A stretch of 39,859 nucleotides of DNA from Collinsella aerofaciens (lineage in GTDB: Bacteria > Actinomycetota > Coriobacteriia > Coriobacteriales > Coriobacteriaceae), in the NCBI RefSeq assembly GCF_028209885.1, contig NZ_JAQLEM010000002.1:1-39859 (forward strand), in the 5' to 3' direction. The notes under the pieces were generated by a model. It was not told where the DNA came from. It saw only the letters and a list, made by a program, of their open reading frames with translations, and searched no databases. The translations under genes and the position numbers were made by a program. Each line of letters opens with the position of its first letter. The first letter of the stretch is position 1. Below are positions 23,677 through 31,762 of the stretch, piece by piece.

Positions 23677-23783
23677 GTAGTCTTTTTGGGACGGGGCTTT
23701 TTTGACTACCCTTGCGCGACGGTTTGCCGAGTGTTTGCGCTTGCGAAAAAGTAGTCAAAAAAGCCCCGTCCCAAAAAGACTAC
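23677..23783. repeat. Long inverted repeat with perfect 33-bp arms
   Basis: Arms 23677-23709 and 23751-23783 are exact reverse complements, each beginning with GTAG, around a 41-base loop. Arms contain GGGACGGGG flanked by T/A tracts, which lets either strand form a hairpin with a T run, as in a terminator. It lies in the 155-base gap between xseB and the HIT gene. Perfect arms suggest a recently spread repeat. Confidence 0.75.
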
Positions 23784-23809
23784 CTTGGTCTGTGAGAAAG
23801 GAACCTACC

Positions 23810-24145
23810 ATGTGTGATTGCATCTTCTGCAAAATTGCCAACCACGAGATCCCCTCGACCGTTGTCTATGAGGACGACCAGGTCATCGCCTTCGACGACC
23901 TCAACCCCCAGGCGCCGGTCCACACCCTCGTGATCCCCAAGAAGCACTACAGCGACATCGCCGACAACGTGCCTGCCGAGACCATGGGCGCCATGGCCCA
24001 CGCCATCCAGGAGGTCGCTAAGGCCAAGGGCCTGGAGGACGGTTTCCGCGTCATCTCCAACAAGGGCGTCAACGCCGGTCAGACCGTCATGCACTTCCAC
24101 ATGCACGTCCTCGGCGGCAAGAACCTGGGCGAGAACCTCATCTGA
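23810..24145 (+). CDS. HIT family nucleotide hydrolase/transferase
   Basis: 111 residues. Begins CDCIFCKIANHEIPST, the usual HIT N-terminus with zinc-type Cys pair, and ends with the histidine triad HFHMHVLGG. The family hydrolyses nucleoside phosphoramidates and similar alpha-phosphate bonds (HinT group). Start at ATG 23810 follows GAAAGGA; a frame running back to 23702 goes through the inverted repeat and is not credible as protein. A LysR gene begins 42 bases later. Confidence 0.93.
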   Translation: MCDCIFCKIANHEIPSTVVYEDDQVIAFDDLNPQAPVHTLVIPKKHYSDIADNVPAETMGAMAHAIQEVAKAKGLEDGFRVISNKGVNAGQTVMHFHMHVLGGKNLGENLI

Positions 24146-24186
24146 GGACGCACAGCCCGTCGCCTTGGCTGCCTTTGGAGTAACCT

Positions 24187-25077
24187 ATGCAGCTTTCTCA
24201 ACTCGAATACCTTCAAGCGGTAGCGAACTACGGCGGCGTGCGCAAAGCGGCTCGCGCCGTTCACGTGAGCCCACAGGCCGTTTCGTCGGCAATCAAAAAG
24301 TTGGAATCTGAGTATCAGATTGTTTTGCTCGACCGATCGGCGGGGGAGGCTGTTTTGTCTCCGGCGGGCAGAGAATTTGCGCGTCGTGCACGCGTGATCC
24401 TGGCACAAGTCGACGATCTCAAAAAGTACGCTCAATCGGGGAACGGCGGCGTTTCGCCCGACGGCCACTTCCGTCTTTACGCCCCCTGTCTTCACGGGCG
24501 GGGGCGCCTTTTTTCCGAAAACTGGTACGACTCGTTTGAAAGCTTGCACCCCCAGATTCACCTTGATGTTTGGCATCAGCCAACGGCCACATGCTTTGAA
24601 TCACTTGTGCTTGGCATTTCGGATGCGGCCATCTCATTTGAGGAACCAAGGGATAGTGTCCTTTCCTCGAAATACTTGGGTGAAAAGGAGCTCAAGGTTC
24701 TTTCGTGTCCAGCGGGTCATCAATCTGTGGGCGCTATGACCGTTCGAGAGTTGCTGGGCGGCAGGCTCGCTGTTCCAATTAATTTGTCACCCTGTCTCAA
24801 TGCAATCAATCAATGTCCCGAAGCTCAACTGGTTAATTTCCGCTTTCGCGATGTCGAATACGGAAACAGGGCGCAGGCCGAGTTTCTTCAAGCCGGGGGA
24901 TTGATATTGAGTTTTTCTGGCTCTTCTCTCGCATCAGATGGATTGGAAGTGAGCGAGTGCTCCATTGAAGCCTCGCATGACGTAGCCTTGCCCATCTACT
25001 TTTGCTATCGACAAAATGCCTGGACCGATCGACACCAGACGGTATTTCTTCATCAATTGCGTCATCTCGCTTCGTGA
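24187..25077 (+). CDS. LysR-family transcriptional regulator
   Basis: 296 residues. N-terminal winged HTH (about 1-60): LEYLQAVANYGGVRKAARAV, SPQAVSSAIKKLESE, LLDRS. The remainder is a degenerate effector-binding domain (AISFEEPRD, GGLILSFSGSSL) with more Cys and aromatic residues than usual. Followed by an MFS transporter on the same strand, the likely target. Codon use and GC content fall in the second half, matching the MFS gene rather than the neighbours. GGAG six bases before ATG. Confidence 0.88.
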   Translation: MQLSQLEYLQAVANYGGVRKAARAVHVSPQAVSSAIKKLESEYQIVLLDRSAGEAVLSPAGREFARRARVILAQVDDLKKYAQSGNGGVSPDGHFRLYAPCLHGRGRLFSENWYDSFESLHPQIHLDVWHQPTATCFESLVLGISDAAISFEEPRDSVLSSKYLGEKELKVLSCPAGHQSVGAMTVRELLGGRLAVPINLSPCLNAINQCPEAQLVNFRFRDVEYGNRAQAEFLQAGGLILSFSGSSLASDGLEVSECSIEASHDVALPIYFCYRQNAWTDRHQTVFLHQLRHLAS

Positions 25078-25095
25078 GATTAGTTGGCTTCGAGA

Positions 25096-25114
25096 CGTCA
25101 AGTGATTATTGACG
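25096..25114. promoter_or_regulatory. Inverted repeat between LysR and MFS genes
   Basis: CGTCAA-N7-TTGACG, a 19-base dyad 82 bases before the MFS start. Possible LysR-type operator; a weak terminator is the alternative. Confidence 0.35.
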
Positions 25115-25196
25115 CCTTACAACACATAGCTGACAGCTTTGCCCTCATGCTTTTCCAAGATTTCGATTTAGATTGCTGACTCTTGGAGGGCGGAGC

Positions 25197-26357
25197 ATGA
25201 AAAACCGTACGGTTTTGCTTTATATGACGTTCGTTTTTCTGTCGAACTTCAGCACCATCTTGTATTTTCTGACGGTTTATCTTGCATTCGTCGGATTCTC
25301 GATGGTAGCGATTTCTAGCATGATGATTGCCTATCAAGTGAGCAAGTTCATTCTTGAAGTTCCCACTGGCTATATTGCTGATAGGTTTGGACGAAAGACA
25401 AGCGGTCTCGTTGGCGTCGTGGGAATGCTTGGATACTACGCCGCCCTGCTCCTCGTCCGTTCTCCTCTGCTTTTAATCGGCGCGTTTGCTCTCAAAGGTT
25501 TTGCCGTTGCATGTGTGAGCGGATCCATAGAAGCGATCTACATTGACAGCGTCTCTCAGGACCAGCTCGTAAGACTTAATGTCGTTGAGCGATTTGTTTT
25601 CTATGCCTCTTATGCCATCTCCGCTTGCGTGGGCGGTTTCATTTCGTCTGTCGGTGCATATCTCATTGGTCTTTCGGCAGATATCATTGCAATGGTGTTG
25701 ACGTTGGTTGTCGTTGTCTGCATTCCTGAGATGCGAAGAGGGGGCACTGCAGCGACACCTGAGCATGGAATTAGCCCGAAGATGATCGGTGCTGCTATTG
25801 CGGGTAATGGCATTCTTCGGTCAGCGTTCATCATGGACTGTTCTCAGGCATTTGCCTTCGTCGCTCTGGAAGACTTTTTCTCACTGTTGTTTGCAGGCCG
25901 CGGAATGAATGCCGTCGCTTCGGGCGTGACCATTGCGGTCCAGCTCTTTGCCTCCGCCTCCATAGGGTTTATTGTGCCCAGTGTGATTGCTCATGTCGAC
26001 AAGGGCCGTTTTGCGCGTATTTGCGGCATCGTGCGCCTTTTCCTGACTGCTCTGTTTTTGATTCCCTTTACTCCGGTCTATTTGCTGCCCGTGTTCTATG
26101 TACTGCAGACGGTTGCTTACTCGTTATTTGCTCCAATTAAATACTCAATTTTTCAAAATGCTGTCGATTCTTCGATGCGCTGTTCACTGATTTCGGTCCA
26201 AAGCCAGATGGTGGCGGTGGGTGCCATCCTTTTCTATCTGTTCAATGCTGCGTTGAGCAGCATCGCGGGTATTCGAGTCATATTGCTTGTAGCGCTCGGG
26301 ATATCTTCTTTGGTGTATATCCCCGCGCTATTTCGTCTTACAAGTCAAAGGCCGTGA
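25197..26357 (+). CDS. MFS-family transporter
   Basis: 386 residues, about 12 hydrophobic segments. The family motif A appears between helices 2 and 3 as GYIADRFGRKTSG; helix 2 ends in VSKFILEVPTG. Small-substrate efflux (drug or metabolite) is likely, but the substrate cannot be read. Start at ATG 25197 has GGAGG eight bases upstream; a longer TTG-started frame is not supported. Base composition is lower in GC than flanking genes and codons are more mixed, which suggests horizontal acquisition together with the LysR gene. A terminator follows. Confidence 0.88.
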   Translation: MKNRTVLLYMTFVFLSNFSTILYFLTVYLAFVGFSMVAISSMMIAYQVSKFILEVPTGYIADRFGRKTSGLVGVVGMLGYYAALLLVRSPLLLIGAFALKGFAVACVSGSIEAIYIDSVSQDQLVRLNVVERFVFYASYAISACVGGFISSVGAYLIGLSADIIAMVLTLVVVVCIPEMRRGGTAATPEHGISPKMIGAAIAGNGILRSAFIMDCSQAFAFVALEDFFSLLFAGRGMNAVASGVTIAVQLFASASIGFIVPSVIAHVDKGRFARICGIVRLFLTALFLIPFTPVYLLPVFYVLQTVAYSLFAPIKYSIFQNAVDSSMRCSLISVQSQMVAVGAILFYLFNAALSSIAGIRVILLVALGISSLVYIPALFRLTSQRP

Positions 26358-26390
26358 GTATTTGGGCACCGATAACTTATATATCAACGC

Positions 26391-26426
26391 AATAAACCCG
26401 AGCGCGAGGGCGTTTGGGTTTATTAT
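26391..26426 (+). terminator. Terminator after the MFS gene
   Basis: AATAAACCCGAGCGC pairs with GCGTTTGGGTTTATT (G-T wobbles) with a short loop, 34 bases beyond the MFS stop and 50 bases before ackA1. Its A/T-rich ends suit either direction. Confidence 0.65.
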
Positions 26427-26477
26427 TGAAGCGTATGTAACCTGGCGGCGCCACACCGCCTGTTAGTAGGGAGACAC

Positions 26478-27656
26478 ATGAACGTTCTGGTCGTCAACGC
26501 AGGATCTTCGACCCTTAAGTATCAGGTCATCGATACCAAGTCCCACAAGGTGTCCGCAAAGGGCTCCTGCGAGCGCGTCTGCTTTACCGGCGGTACCTTC
26601 ACCCACGCTGCCAACGGTTCCAAGAAAGTGACCGAGAACATCGAGTTCCCCGACCACAAAGTCGCCATCGAGGTCGTCCTGAAGGACCTCGAGGCCAACG
26701 GCGTCAAGATCGAGGGCATCGGCCACCGTATCGTTCAGGGCGGTTGGTACTTCGGCGATTCCTCCCTCGTCGACGAGGACGTCCTCGCCAAGATCCGCGA
26801 GGTCGCTCCGCTCGCCCCGCTGCACAACAACCCCGAGGCCAACGTTATCGAGTACTGCCTCGAGCAGTATCCCGACCTGCCCAACGTCACGGTCTACGAC
26901 ACTGCTTTCCACTTCAATATGCCCGAGGTCGCCAAGACCTACGCCCTGCCCAAGGACGTCTGCGACAAGCTGCACATCCGTAAGTACGGCGCCCACGGCA
27001 CCAGCTACCGCTACATCTCCAAGAAGGTTGCCGAGATGACCAACGGCGAGGCTCGCAAGGTCGTCGTGTGCCACATCGGTTCCGGCGCTTCCCTGTGCGC
27101 CATCGAGGACGGCAAGTGCATGGACACCACCATGGGCTTGACGCCGCTCGACGGTGTCATGATGGGCACCCGCTGCGGCTCCATCGACCCTGCTACCGTG
27201 TGCTACCTGCAGCGCGAAGGTGGCTACACCTTCGACGAGGTCGACGAGATGATGAACAAGAAGTCCGGCCTTTTGGCTGTGACCGGCGGCAAGACCAACG
27301 ACTGCCGCAACGTCGAGGAGCTCGCCGCTGCTGGTGACCCCGAGGCCCAGCTCGCCTTCGATATGTTCGTTTACAAGATTGCCGCCAAGGCTGCCGAGAT
27401 GGCCACTTCCATGTGCGGCATGGACACCCTGGTCTTTACCGCCGGCATCGGCGAGCACGCTCCGGCTGTCCGCGCCGGCGTGGCCGATCGTCTGGCCTTT
27501 ATGGGCGTCAAGATGGACCATGCCCGCAACGCTCTGCGTGGCGACGGCGCTTGGTGCCTGTCCGCCAAGGATTCCAAGGTCAAGATCTTCGTCATCCCCA
27601 CGGATGAGGAGTTCATGATCGCTTCTGACGTCGAGCGCATCGTCAACGGCAAATAA
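26478..27656 (+). CDS. ackA: Acetate kinase, paralogue 1
   Basis: 392 residues. Catalyses ATP formation from acetyl phosphate. N-terminal VLVVNAGSSTLKYQ has Asn7, Ser10 and Lys14 but Thr at position 12 where Ser is usual. GHRIVQGG (Arg91 equivalent), APLHN, VYDTAFH, YGAHGTSYRY with Tyr in place of the second His, GTRCGSIDP in place of GTRSGD, and PTDEEFMIA (Glu384 equivalent). Strongly biased codon use (AAG, GAC, ATC, CTC) suggests very high expression. GGGAG four bases before the ATG. A second acetate kinase follows in tandem. GTRCGS is shared by both copies, so it is a clade feature rather than damage. Confidence 0.93.
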   Translation: MNVLVVNAGSSTLKYQVIDTKSHKVSAKGSCERVCFTGGTFTHAANGSKKVTENIEFPDHKVAIEVVLKDLEANGVKIEGIGHRIVQGGWYFGDSSLVDEDVLAKIREVAPLAPLHNNPEANVIEYCLEQYPDLPNVTVYDTAFHFNMPEVAKTYALPKDVCDKLHIRKYGAHGTSYRYISKKVAEMTNGEARKVVVCHIGSGASLCAIEDGKCMDTTMGLTPLDGVMMGTRCGSIDPATVCYLQREGGYTFDEVDEMMNKKSGLLAVTGGKTNDCRNVEELAAAGDPEAQLAFDMFVYKIAAKAAEMATSMCGMDTLVFTAGIGEHAPAVRAGVADRLAFMGVKMDHARNALRGDGAWCLSAKDSKVKIFVIPTDEEFMIASDVERIVNGK

Positions 27657-27660
27657 TTGC

Positions 27661-27704
27661 AAGAGGGGAGGGGCTGGACGACCGAGCGCCGTTTGGCCCC
27701 TCTT
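27661..27704 (+). terminator. Terminator between the two acetate kinase genes
   Basis: AAGAGGGG pairs with CCCCTCTT, followed by TTGTG; loop of 28 bases. Indicates the two genes are separately transcribed. Confidence 0.55.
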
Positions 27705-27726
27705 TTGTGCTCGTTGGGCGATATGC

Positions 27727-27755
27727 TTGATAGCTATTTATCAAGTTGTGATAAC
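27727..27755 (+). promoter_or_regulatory. Probable promoter of the second acetate kinase gene
   Basis: TTGATA (27727-27732), 17-base spacer, extended -10 TGTGATAAC (27748-27755 region). TTGATA and TATCAA around GCTATT also form an inverted repeat at 27727-27744, a possible operator. Confidence 0.4.
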
Positions 27756-27820
27756 TTCTTATTAAAATGCGGCCGCCTTAAGGGGTCTGCGTCGACCGTA
27801 TTGCACTGCAAAGGAGTCTC

Positions 27821-28999
27821 ATGAACGTACTTGTTGTCAACGCCGGCAGCTCAAGCCTTAAATATCAGCTTTTGGATACCGATACCCGCGAGGTTTTCGC
27901 CAAGGGCAACTGCGAACGTATCGGTTCGGACATGGGCATCTTTGGCCACTCCGAGAACGGTGGCGCCAAGCAGACCGAGGAGGTCCCTTTCCCCGATCAT
28001 CGCTCTGCTATCGCTCGTGTGCTCGAGGAGCTCGAGAAGACCGACTTTACGATTGATGGTATTGGGCATCGTATCGTTCAGGGCGGCTGGCACTTCGATG
28101 ATTCCGCAGTTGTCGACGACGAGGTTATGGCCAAGATTCTTGAGGTGGCACCACTTGCCCCGCTGCACAACTACGGCGAGGCCGCGGCGATTGAGTACTG
28201 CCGTGAGAAGTATCCGGAGCTGCCCAACGTGGCGGTCTTCGATACCTCGTTCCATATGACCATGCCCGAGGTCGCCTATACCTACGCGCTGCCCAAGGAC
28301 GTGTGCGACAAGTACCACGTGCGCAAGTACGGCGCCCACGGCACGAGCCACCGCTATGAGTGGGTGATGGCCAAGGAGATCCTGGGTTCGCGCTGCCACC
28401 GTCTGCTTTCGTGCCATCTGGGTAACGGTGCTTCGCTCGCTGCTATCGAGGACGGCGTGTGCCGCGACACCACGATGGGCCTCACGCCGCTTGACGGTCT
28501 GATGATGGGTACCCGCTGCGGTTCCATTGACCCGGCTACCGTATGCTACCTGCAGCGCGAGGGCGGTTACAGCTACCAGGAAGTCGACGACATGATGAAC
28601 AAGCAGTCCGGCCTGCTTGCCATTTCGGGTATCTCCAACGACGCCCGCGACATCCGCACGCGCGCCTCCGAGGGCGACGAGCGCTGCCTGCTCGCCTTCG
28701 ATATGTTCGCCTACAAGGCCATGCAGCAGGCCGGTTCCATGATCGCCTCCATGGCGGGCGTGGACACCATCACCTTTACCGCCGGCATTGGCGAGAACGA
28801 CTGGTCGATTCGCAAGGCCTTCTGCGACTGCTTTGAGTGGCTGGGCGTGCGCATCGACAACAACAAGAACCGCGAGGCCGTGGGCAATGGCCCGCAGGTC
28901 ATCAGTGCCGCCGGTTCCTCCGTCACGGTCATGGTCATCCCCACCGACGAGGAATACATGATCGCCCACGACGTCGAGCGTCTGACCAAGAACAACTAA
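27821..28999 (+). CDS. Acetate kinase, paralogue 2
   Basis: 392 residues, about as long as paralogue 1 and similar throughout. It keeps canonical residues that the first copy lost: NAGSSSLKYQ (Ser12), HGTSHRY (His), and GIGEN. It shares QGG and GTRCGSIDP with copy 1. Codon use is less biased than copy 1, suggesting lower or conditional expression. AAAGGAG three or four bases before ATG. Own promoter and terminators on both sides. It may be the catalytically more orthodox enzyme, or act on another short-chain acyl phosphate. Confidence 0.92.
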   Translation: MNVLVVNAGSSSLKYQLLDTDTREVFAKGNCERIGSDMGIFGHSENGGAKQTEEVPFPDHRSAIARVLEELEKTDFTIDGIGHRIVQGGWHFDDSAVVDDEVMAKILEVAPLAPLHNYGEAAAIEYCREKYPELPNVAVFDTSFHMTMPEVAYTYALPKDVCDKYHVRKYGAHGTSHRYEWVMAKEILGSRCHRLLSCHLGNGASLAAIEDGVCRDTTMGLTPLDGLMMGTRCGSIDPATVCYLQREGGYSYQEVDDMMNKQSGLLAISGISNDARDIRTRASEGDERCLLAFDMFAYKAMQQAGSMIASMAGVDTITFTAGIGENDWSIRKAFCDCFEWLGVRIDNNKNREAVGNGPQVISAAGSSVTVMVIPTDEEYMIAHDVERLTKNN

Positions 29000-29021
29000 C
29001 GCACGCATTTGCAAGTAAACG

Positions 29022-29057
29022 AAAGGCCTCCAGAGCAACAGCTCCGGAGGCCTTTTT
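29022..29057 (+). terminator. Terminator after acetate kinase 2
   Basis: AAAGGCCTCC pairs with GGAGGCCTTT, 14-base loop, followed by a T tract (TTTTT). Twenty-two bases after the stop codon. Confidence 0.9.
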
Positions 29058-29209
29058 GCTAGCAAGTGGAAATCCGAGTCCCAAAGTGATCGCCACCAGC
29101 AACGTCTGCACTTTCAGCAACGACACCCATCCGTTCAGATTTTCAGACCCAGCTCGTAGCCAAGCCGCCGTCCACTCCAGATGCCCTGATTGCAACGTAG
29201 CGGCAGGGA

Positions 29210-29328
29210 CCCTACAGGGTAAAGCTCTGAAAACTATCCGCAGGACGCATGAAACCCCCGCCGCACGAAGTGCGCAGCGGGGGTTTCATGCATGTCCGAG
29301 GACGTTTTCAGAGCTTTACCCTGTAGGG
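29210..29328. repeat. Composite long inverted repeat with perfect 25-bp arms
   Basis: Outer arms 29210-29234 and 29304-29328 are exact reverse complements. Inside, a second perfect 14-base stem (29248-29261 with 29277-29290) and a CGCAC/GTGCG tip form a nested hairpin. It lies between convergent acetate kinase 2 and pta, 20 bases past the pta stop on its transcript, and may act as a strong transcript end. No gene is seen in 29058-29347. Confidence 0.75.
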
Positions 29329-29347
29329 CCCCGAGGGGATATGTCAG

Positions 29348-30328
29348 CTACTCAGCCATCTGAGCCTGGACGGCGGTGATGGCCACGACACCCACGATGT
29401 CGTCGGCAGAGCAGCCGCGCGACAGGTCGTTGACCGGCTTGGCGATGCCCTGCAGGATGGGGCCGTAAGCGTCGGCGCCGGCGAAGCGCTGGACCAGCTT
29501 GTAGCCGATGTTGCCGGCCTCGAGGTCGGGGAACACGAGCACGTTGGCCTTACCGGCGACGGAGGAGCCGGGAGCCTTGAGCTGGGCGACGGTGGGGACA
29601 ATAGCGGCGTCGAGCTGCAGGTCGCCATCGATGGCGAGCTCGGGAGCCTTCTCCTTGCAGAACTTCACGGCCTCTTGGACCTTCTTGGCGACCTCGCCGC
29701 CAGCGGAGCCCATGGTGGAGTAGGAGAGCATGGCCACGTGCGGCTCAACATTGCCCATGAAGGTGGACCAGGAGTGAGCGGAGGCGATGGCGATCTCGGA
29801 GAGCTCGTCGGAGGACGGGTTGATGTTGAGGCCGCAGTCGGCGAAGATCAGCGTGCCGTCGGTGCCGAACTGCGGGGTATCGGTGCACATCACGAAGAAG
29901 GCCGAGACCAGCTTGGTGCCCGGGGCGGTCTTGAGGATCTGAAGCGCAGGGCGCAGAGTGTCGGCAGTGGAGTGGCAGGCACCGGAGACCAGGCCGTCGG
30001 CATCGCCCATCTTGACCATCATGGTGCCAAAGTAGGTGGCGTCCATCACCTGGGCGCGAGCCTGCTCGATGGTGACGCCCTTCTTGGCGCGGAGCTCGGC
30101 AAACTTCTGCGCGTACTCCTCGTGCTTCTCGGCATTGCGCGGGTCGATGACGGTGGCGCCGGGAACGTTGATCTCGTCGGGGTTGCCCAGGATGACAATC
30201 TTTGCCAGACCCTCCTCGATGATCTTGGTGGCCGCGACGATGGTGCGCGGATCTTCGCCCTCGGGCAGGACGATCGTCTTAAGGTCGGCCTTGGCGGCAG
30301 ACTTCATACGGTTAAGGAAATCGCTCAT
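29348..30328 (-). CDS. pta: Phosphate acetyltransferase
   Basis: 326 residues, the short (catalytic domain only) form. Converts acetyl-CoA and phosphate to acetyl phosphate for acetate kinase. Motifs: IVLPEGEDPRTIVAA, GDADGLVSGACHSTADT, INPSSDELSEIA, AMLSYSTMGSAGG, DGDLQLDAAIVP, ANVLVFPDLEAGNIGYKL, GPILQGIAKPVNDLSRG. AAGGAG four bases before the ATG. It converges on the ackA genes instead of forming the usual ackA-pta operon. The 5' leader is about 120 bases and includes a hairpin AAACCCGCT/AGCGGGTTT (30381-30401). Confidence 0.95.
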   Translation of the reverse strand: MSDFLNRMKSAAKADLKTIVLPEGEDPRTIVAATKIIEEGLAKIVILGNPDEINVPGATVIDPRNAEKHEEYAQKFAELRAKKGVTIEQARAQVMDATYFGTMMVKMGDADGLVSGACHSTADTLRPALQILKTAPGTKLVSAFFVMCTDTPQFGTDGTLIFADCGLNINPSSDELSEIAIASAHSWSTFMGNVEPHVAMLSYSTMGSAGGEVAKKVQEAVKFCKEKAPELAIDGDLQLDAAIVPTVAQLKAPGSSVAGKANVLVFPDLEAGNIGYKLVQRFAGADAYGPILQGIAKPVNDLSRGCSADDIVGVVAITAVQAQMAE

Positions 30329-30380
30329 GTTACTCCTTACAAGCGTTTCGCTAAGCTCCAGGCGCCCGGCTGTTCACGAA

Positions 30381-30403
30381 TAAACCCGCTGCTAGCGGGT
30401 TTA
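30381..30403 (-). terminator. Hairpin in the pta leader
   Basis: Minus strand: AAACCCGCT / AGCGGGTTT followed by TATT, between the pta -10 box (30461-30456) and the pta start. Looks like a weak intrinsic terminator in the untranslated leader; possible attenuation. Confidence 0.45.
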
Positions 30404-30455
30404 CCTTTCAATTATGTACGCCGCGGTGCTTGAGCTTTCCTTGTGTGGCAAGCTC

Positions 30456-30461
30456 ATTATA
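30456..30461 (-). promoter_or_regulatory. -10 box of pta
   Basis: Perfect TATAAT on the minus strand about 130 bases before the pta ATG; -35 (GCGATT, 17-base spacing) is weak. Confidence 0.5.
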
Positions 30462-30475
30462 GGACGCATTAGCGC

Positions 30476-30481
30476 TATAAT
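30476..30481 (+). promoter_or_regulatory. -10 box of glf
   Basis: Perfect TATAAT on the plus strand 79 bases before the glf ATG. With the minus-strand TATAAT at 30461-30456 it forms a compact divergent promoter pair, boxes 14 bases apart. Confidence 0.5.
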
Positions 30482-30559
30482 CGCTCTGATAAATATGTCT
30501 CGAAGAATGTTCGAGAAAAGCCCAGCTAACGAGCCCGTGGCTTTTGACAAGGAGTATCG

Positions 30560-31762
30560 ATGCAGATTACCTCAGGCCTGCCTGAAGGCTTTAACGCCGG
30601 CGCGTACGACATGATTGTCGTCGGTGCTGGATATGCCGGCGCCGTTTGTGCCCGCCGTCTTGCCGAGACCATCGGCTATCGTGTTGCCGTTTTGGAGCGC
30701 CGTAGCCACATTGCGGGCAATGCCTATGACTGCACTGACGAGGCCGGAATCCTGATCCACGAGTACGGTCCGCATATCTATCACACCTTTAACGAGCGCG
30801 TGCACAATTTCCTGTCGCGCTTTACCAAGTGGACGGATTATCAGCACAAGGTGCTCGCCAACATCAACGGTACCCTTATGCCCGTGCCCTTCAACCATGC
30901 GAGTCTCAAGCTCGCCTTTGGTGACGAGCGCGGCGAGGAGCTGTATCAGAAGCTCGTGGAGACCTTTGGCAAGGATGTCAAGGTGCCCATTATGGAGCTG
31001 CGTAAGAAGAACGACCCCGACTTGGCCGAGGTCGCCGATTACGTCTACGAGAACGTCTTTTTGCATTACACCATGAAGCAGTGGGGCCAGACGCCCGATC
31101 AGATCGACCCCTCGATCACCGGCCGCGTTCCCGTCTTTGTGGGCGATGATGACCGCTACTTCCCGCAAGCTCCCTTCCAGGGCATGCCGCAGGAGGGCTA
31201 CACGGCGCTCTTTGAGCACATGCTCGACCACGACCTGATCGACGTGTTCTGCGACGTGGACGCCCGCGATCTCTTTGAGATCGACGAGACTACCGTCAAG
31301 ATCGACGGCAAAGTCTATGGTGGCGAGATTGTCTATACCGGTCCGCTCGACGAGCTGTTCAACCTCGACCTGGGCGCTCTGCCGTACCGTACGCTCGACA
31401 TGAAGTTCGAGACGCTCGATATGGACCAGTTCCAGCCCGTGGGCACCGTCAACTACACCACGAGCGAGGACTACACGCGCATCACCGAGTTCAAGAACAT
31501 GACTGGGCAGGTCCTGCCCGGCAAGACCACCATCATGAAGGAGTACTCCAAGGCCTATACGCCCGACTCGGGCGAGACGCCGTACTACGCCATTCTTGAG
31601 CCCGAGAACCGTGAGCTCTATGAGCGCTATCTTGAGCGCGTCCAGAACCTGACGAACTTCCACCCGGTGGGTCGTCTGGCCGAGTATCGTTACTACGATA
31701 TGGACGCCGTGACCAATTCCGCCCTCGATCTTTCGGATGAGATTATCGCCTGCCATGCATAA
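30560..31762 (+). CDS. glf: UDP-galactopyranose mutase
   Basis: 400 residues. FAD-dependent conversion of UDP-galactopyranose to UDP-galactofuranose for surface glycans. Motifs: IVVGAGYAGAVCARRL (FAD binding, about 19-34), IAGNAYD, EYGPHIYHT, MKQWGQTPDQI, RVPVFVGDDDRYF, YTGPLDELF, NYTTSEDYTRITEFK, PYYAILEPENRELYERY, GRLAEYRYYDMDAVT. Full family length. AAGGAG five bases before the ATG. The next gene, a family 2 glycosyltransferase, overlaps its stop (ATG 31755, TAA 31762), so the two are coupled and presumably make and use galactofuranose. Confidence 0.95.
   Translation: MQITSGLPEGFNAGAYDMIVVGAGYAGAVCARRLAETIGYRVAVLERRSHIAGNAYDCTDEAGILIHEYGPHIYHTFNERVHNFLSRFTKWTDYQHKVLANINGTLMPVPFNHASLKLAFGDERGEELYQKLVETFGKDVKVPIMELRKKNDPDLAEVADYVYENVFLHYTMKQWGQTPDQIDPSITGRVPVFVGDDDRYFPQAPFQGMPQEGYTALFEHMLDHDLIDVFCDVDARDLFEIDETTVKIDGKVYGGEIVYTGPLDELFNLDLGALPYRTLDMKFETLDMDQFQPVGTVNYTTSEDYTRITEFKNMTGQVLPGKTTIMKEYSKAYTPDSGETPYYAILEPENRELYERYLERVQNLTNFHPVGRLAEYRYYDMDAVTNSALDLSDEIIACHA

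Noticed and set aside
23702..23809. Upstream extension of the HIT protein
   Set aside because: Translates the inverted repeat; a good ribosome-binding site precedes the ATG at 23810.
27851..29065. Long minus-strand open frame opposite acetate kinase 2
   Set aside because: Shadow of the plus-strand gene; composition reflects codon bias only.
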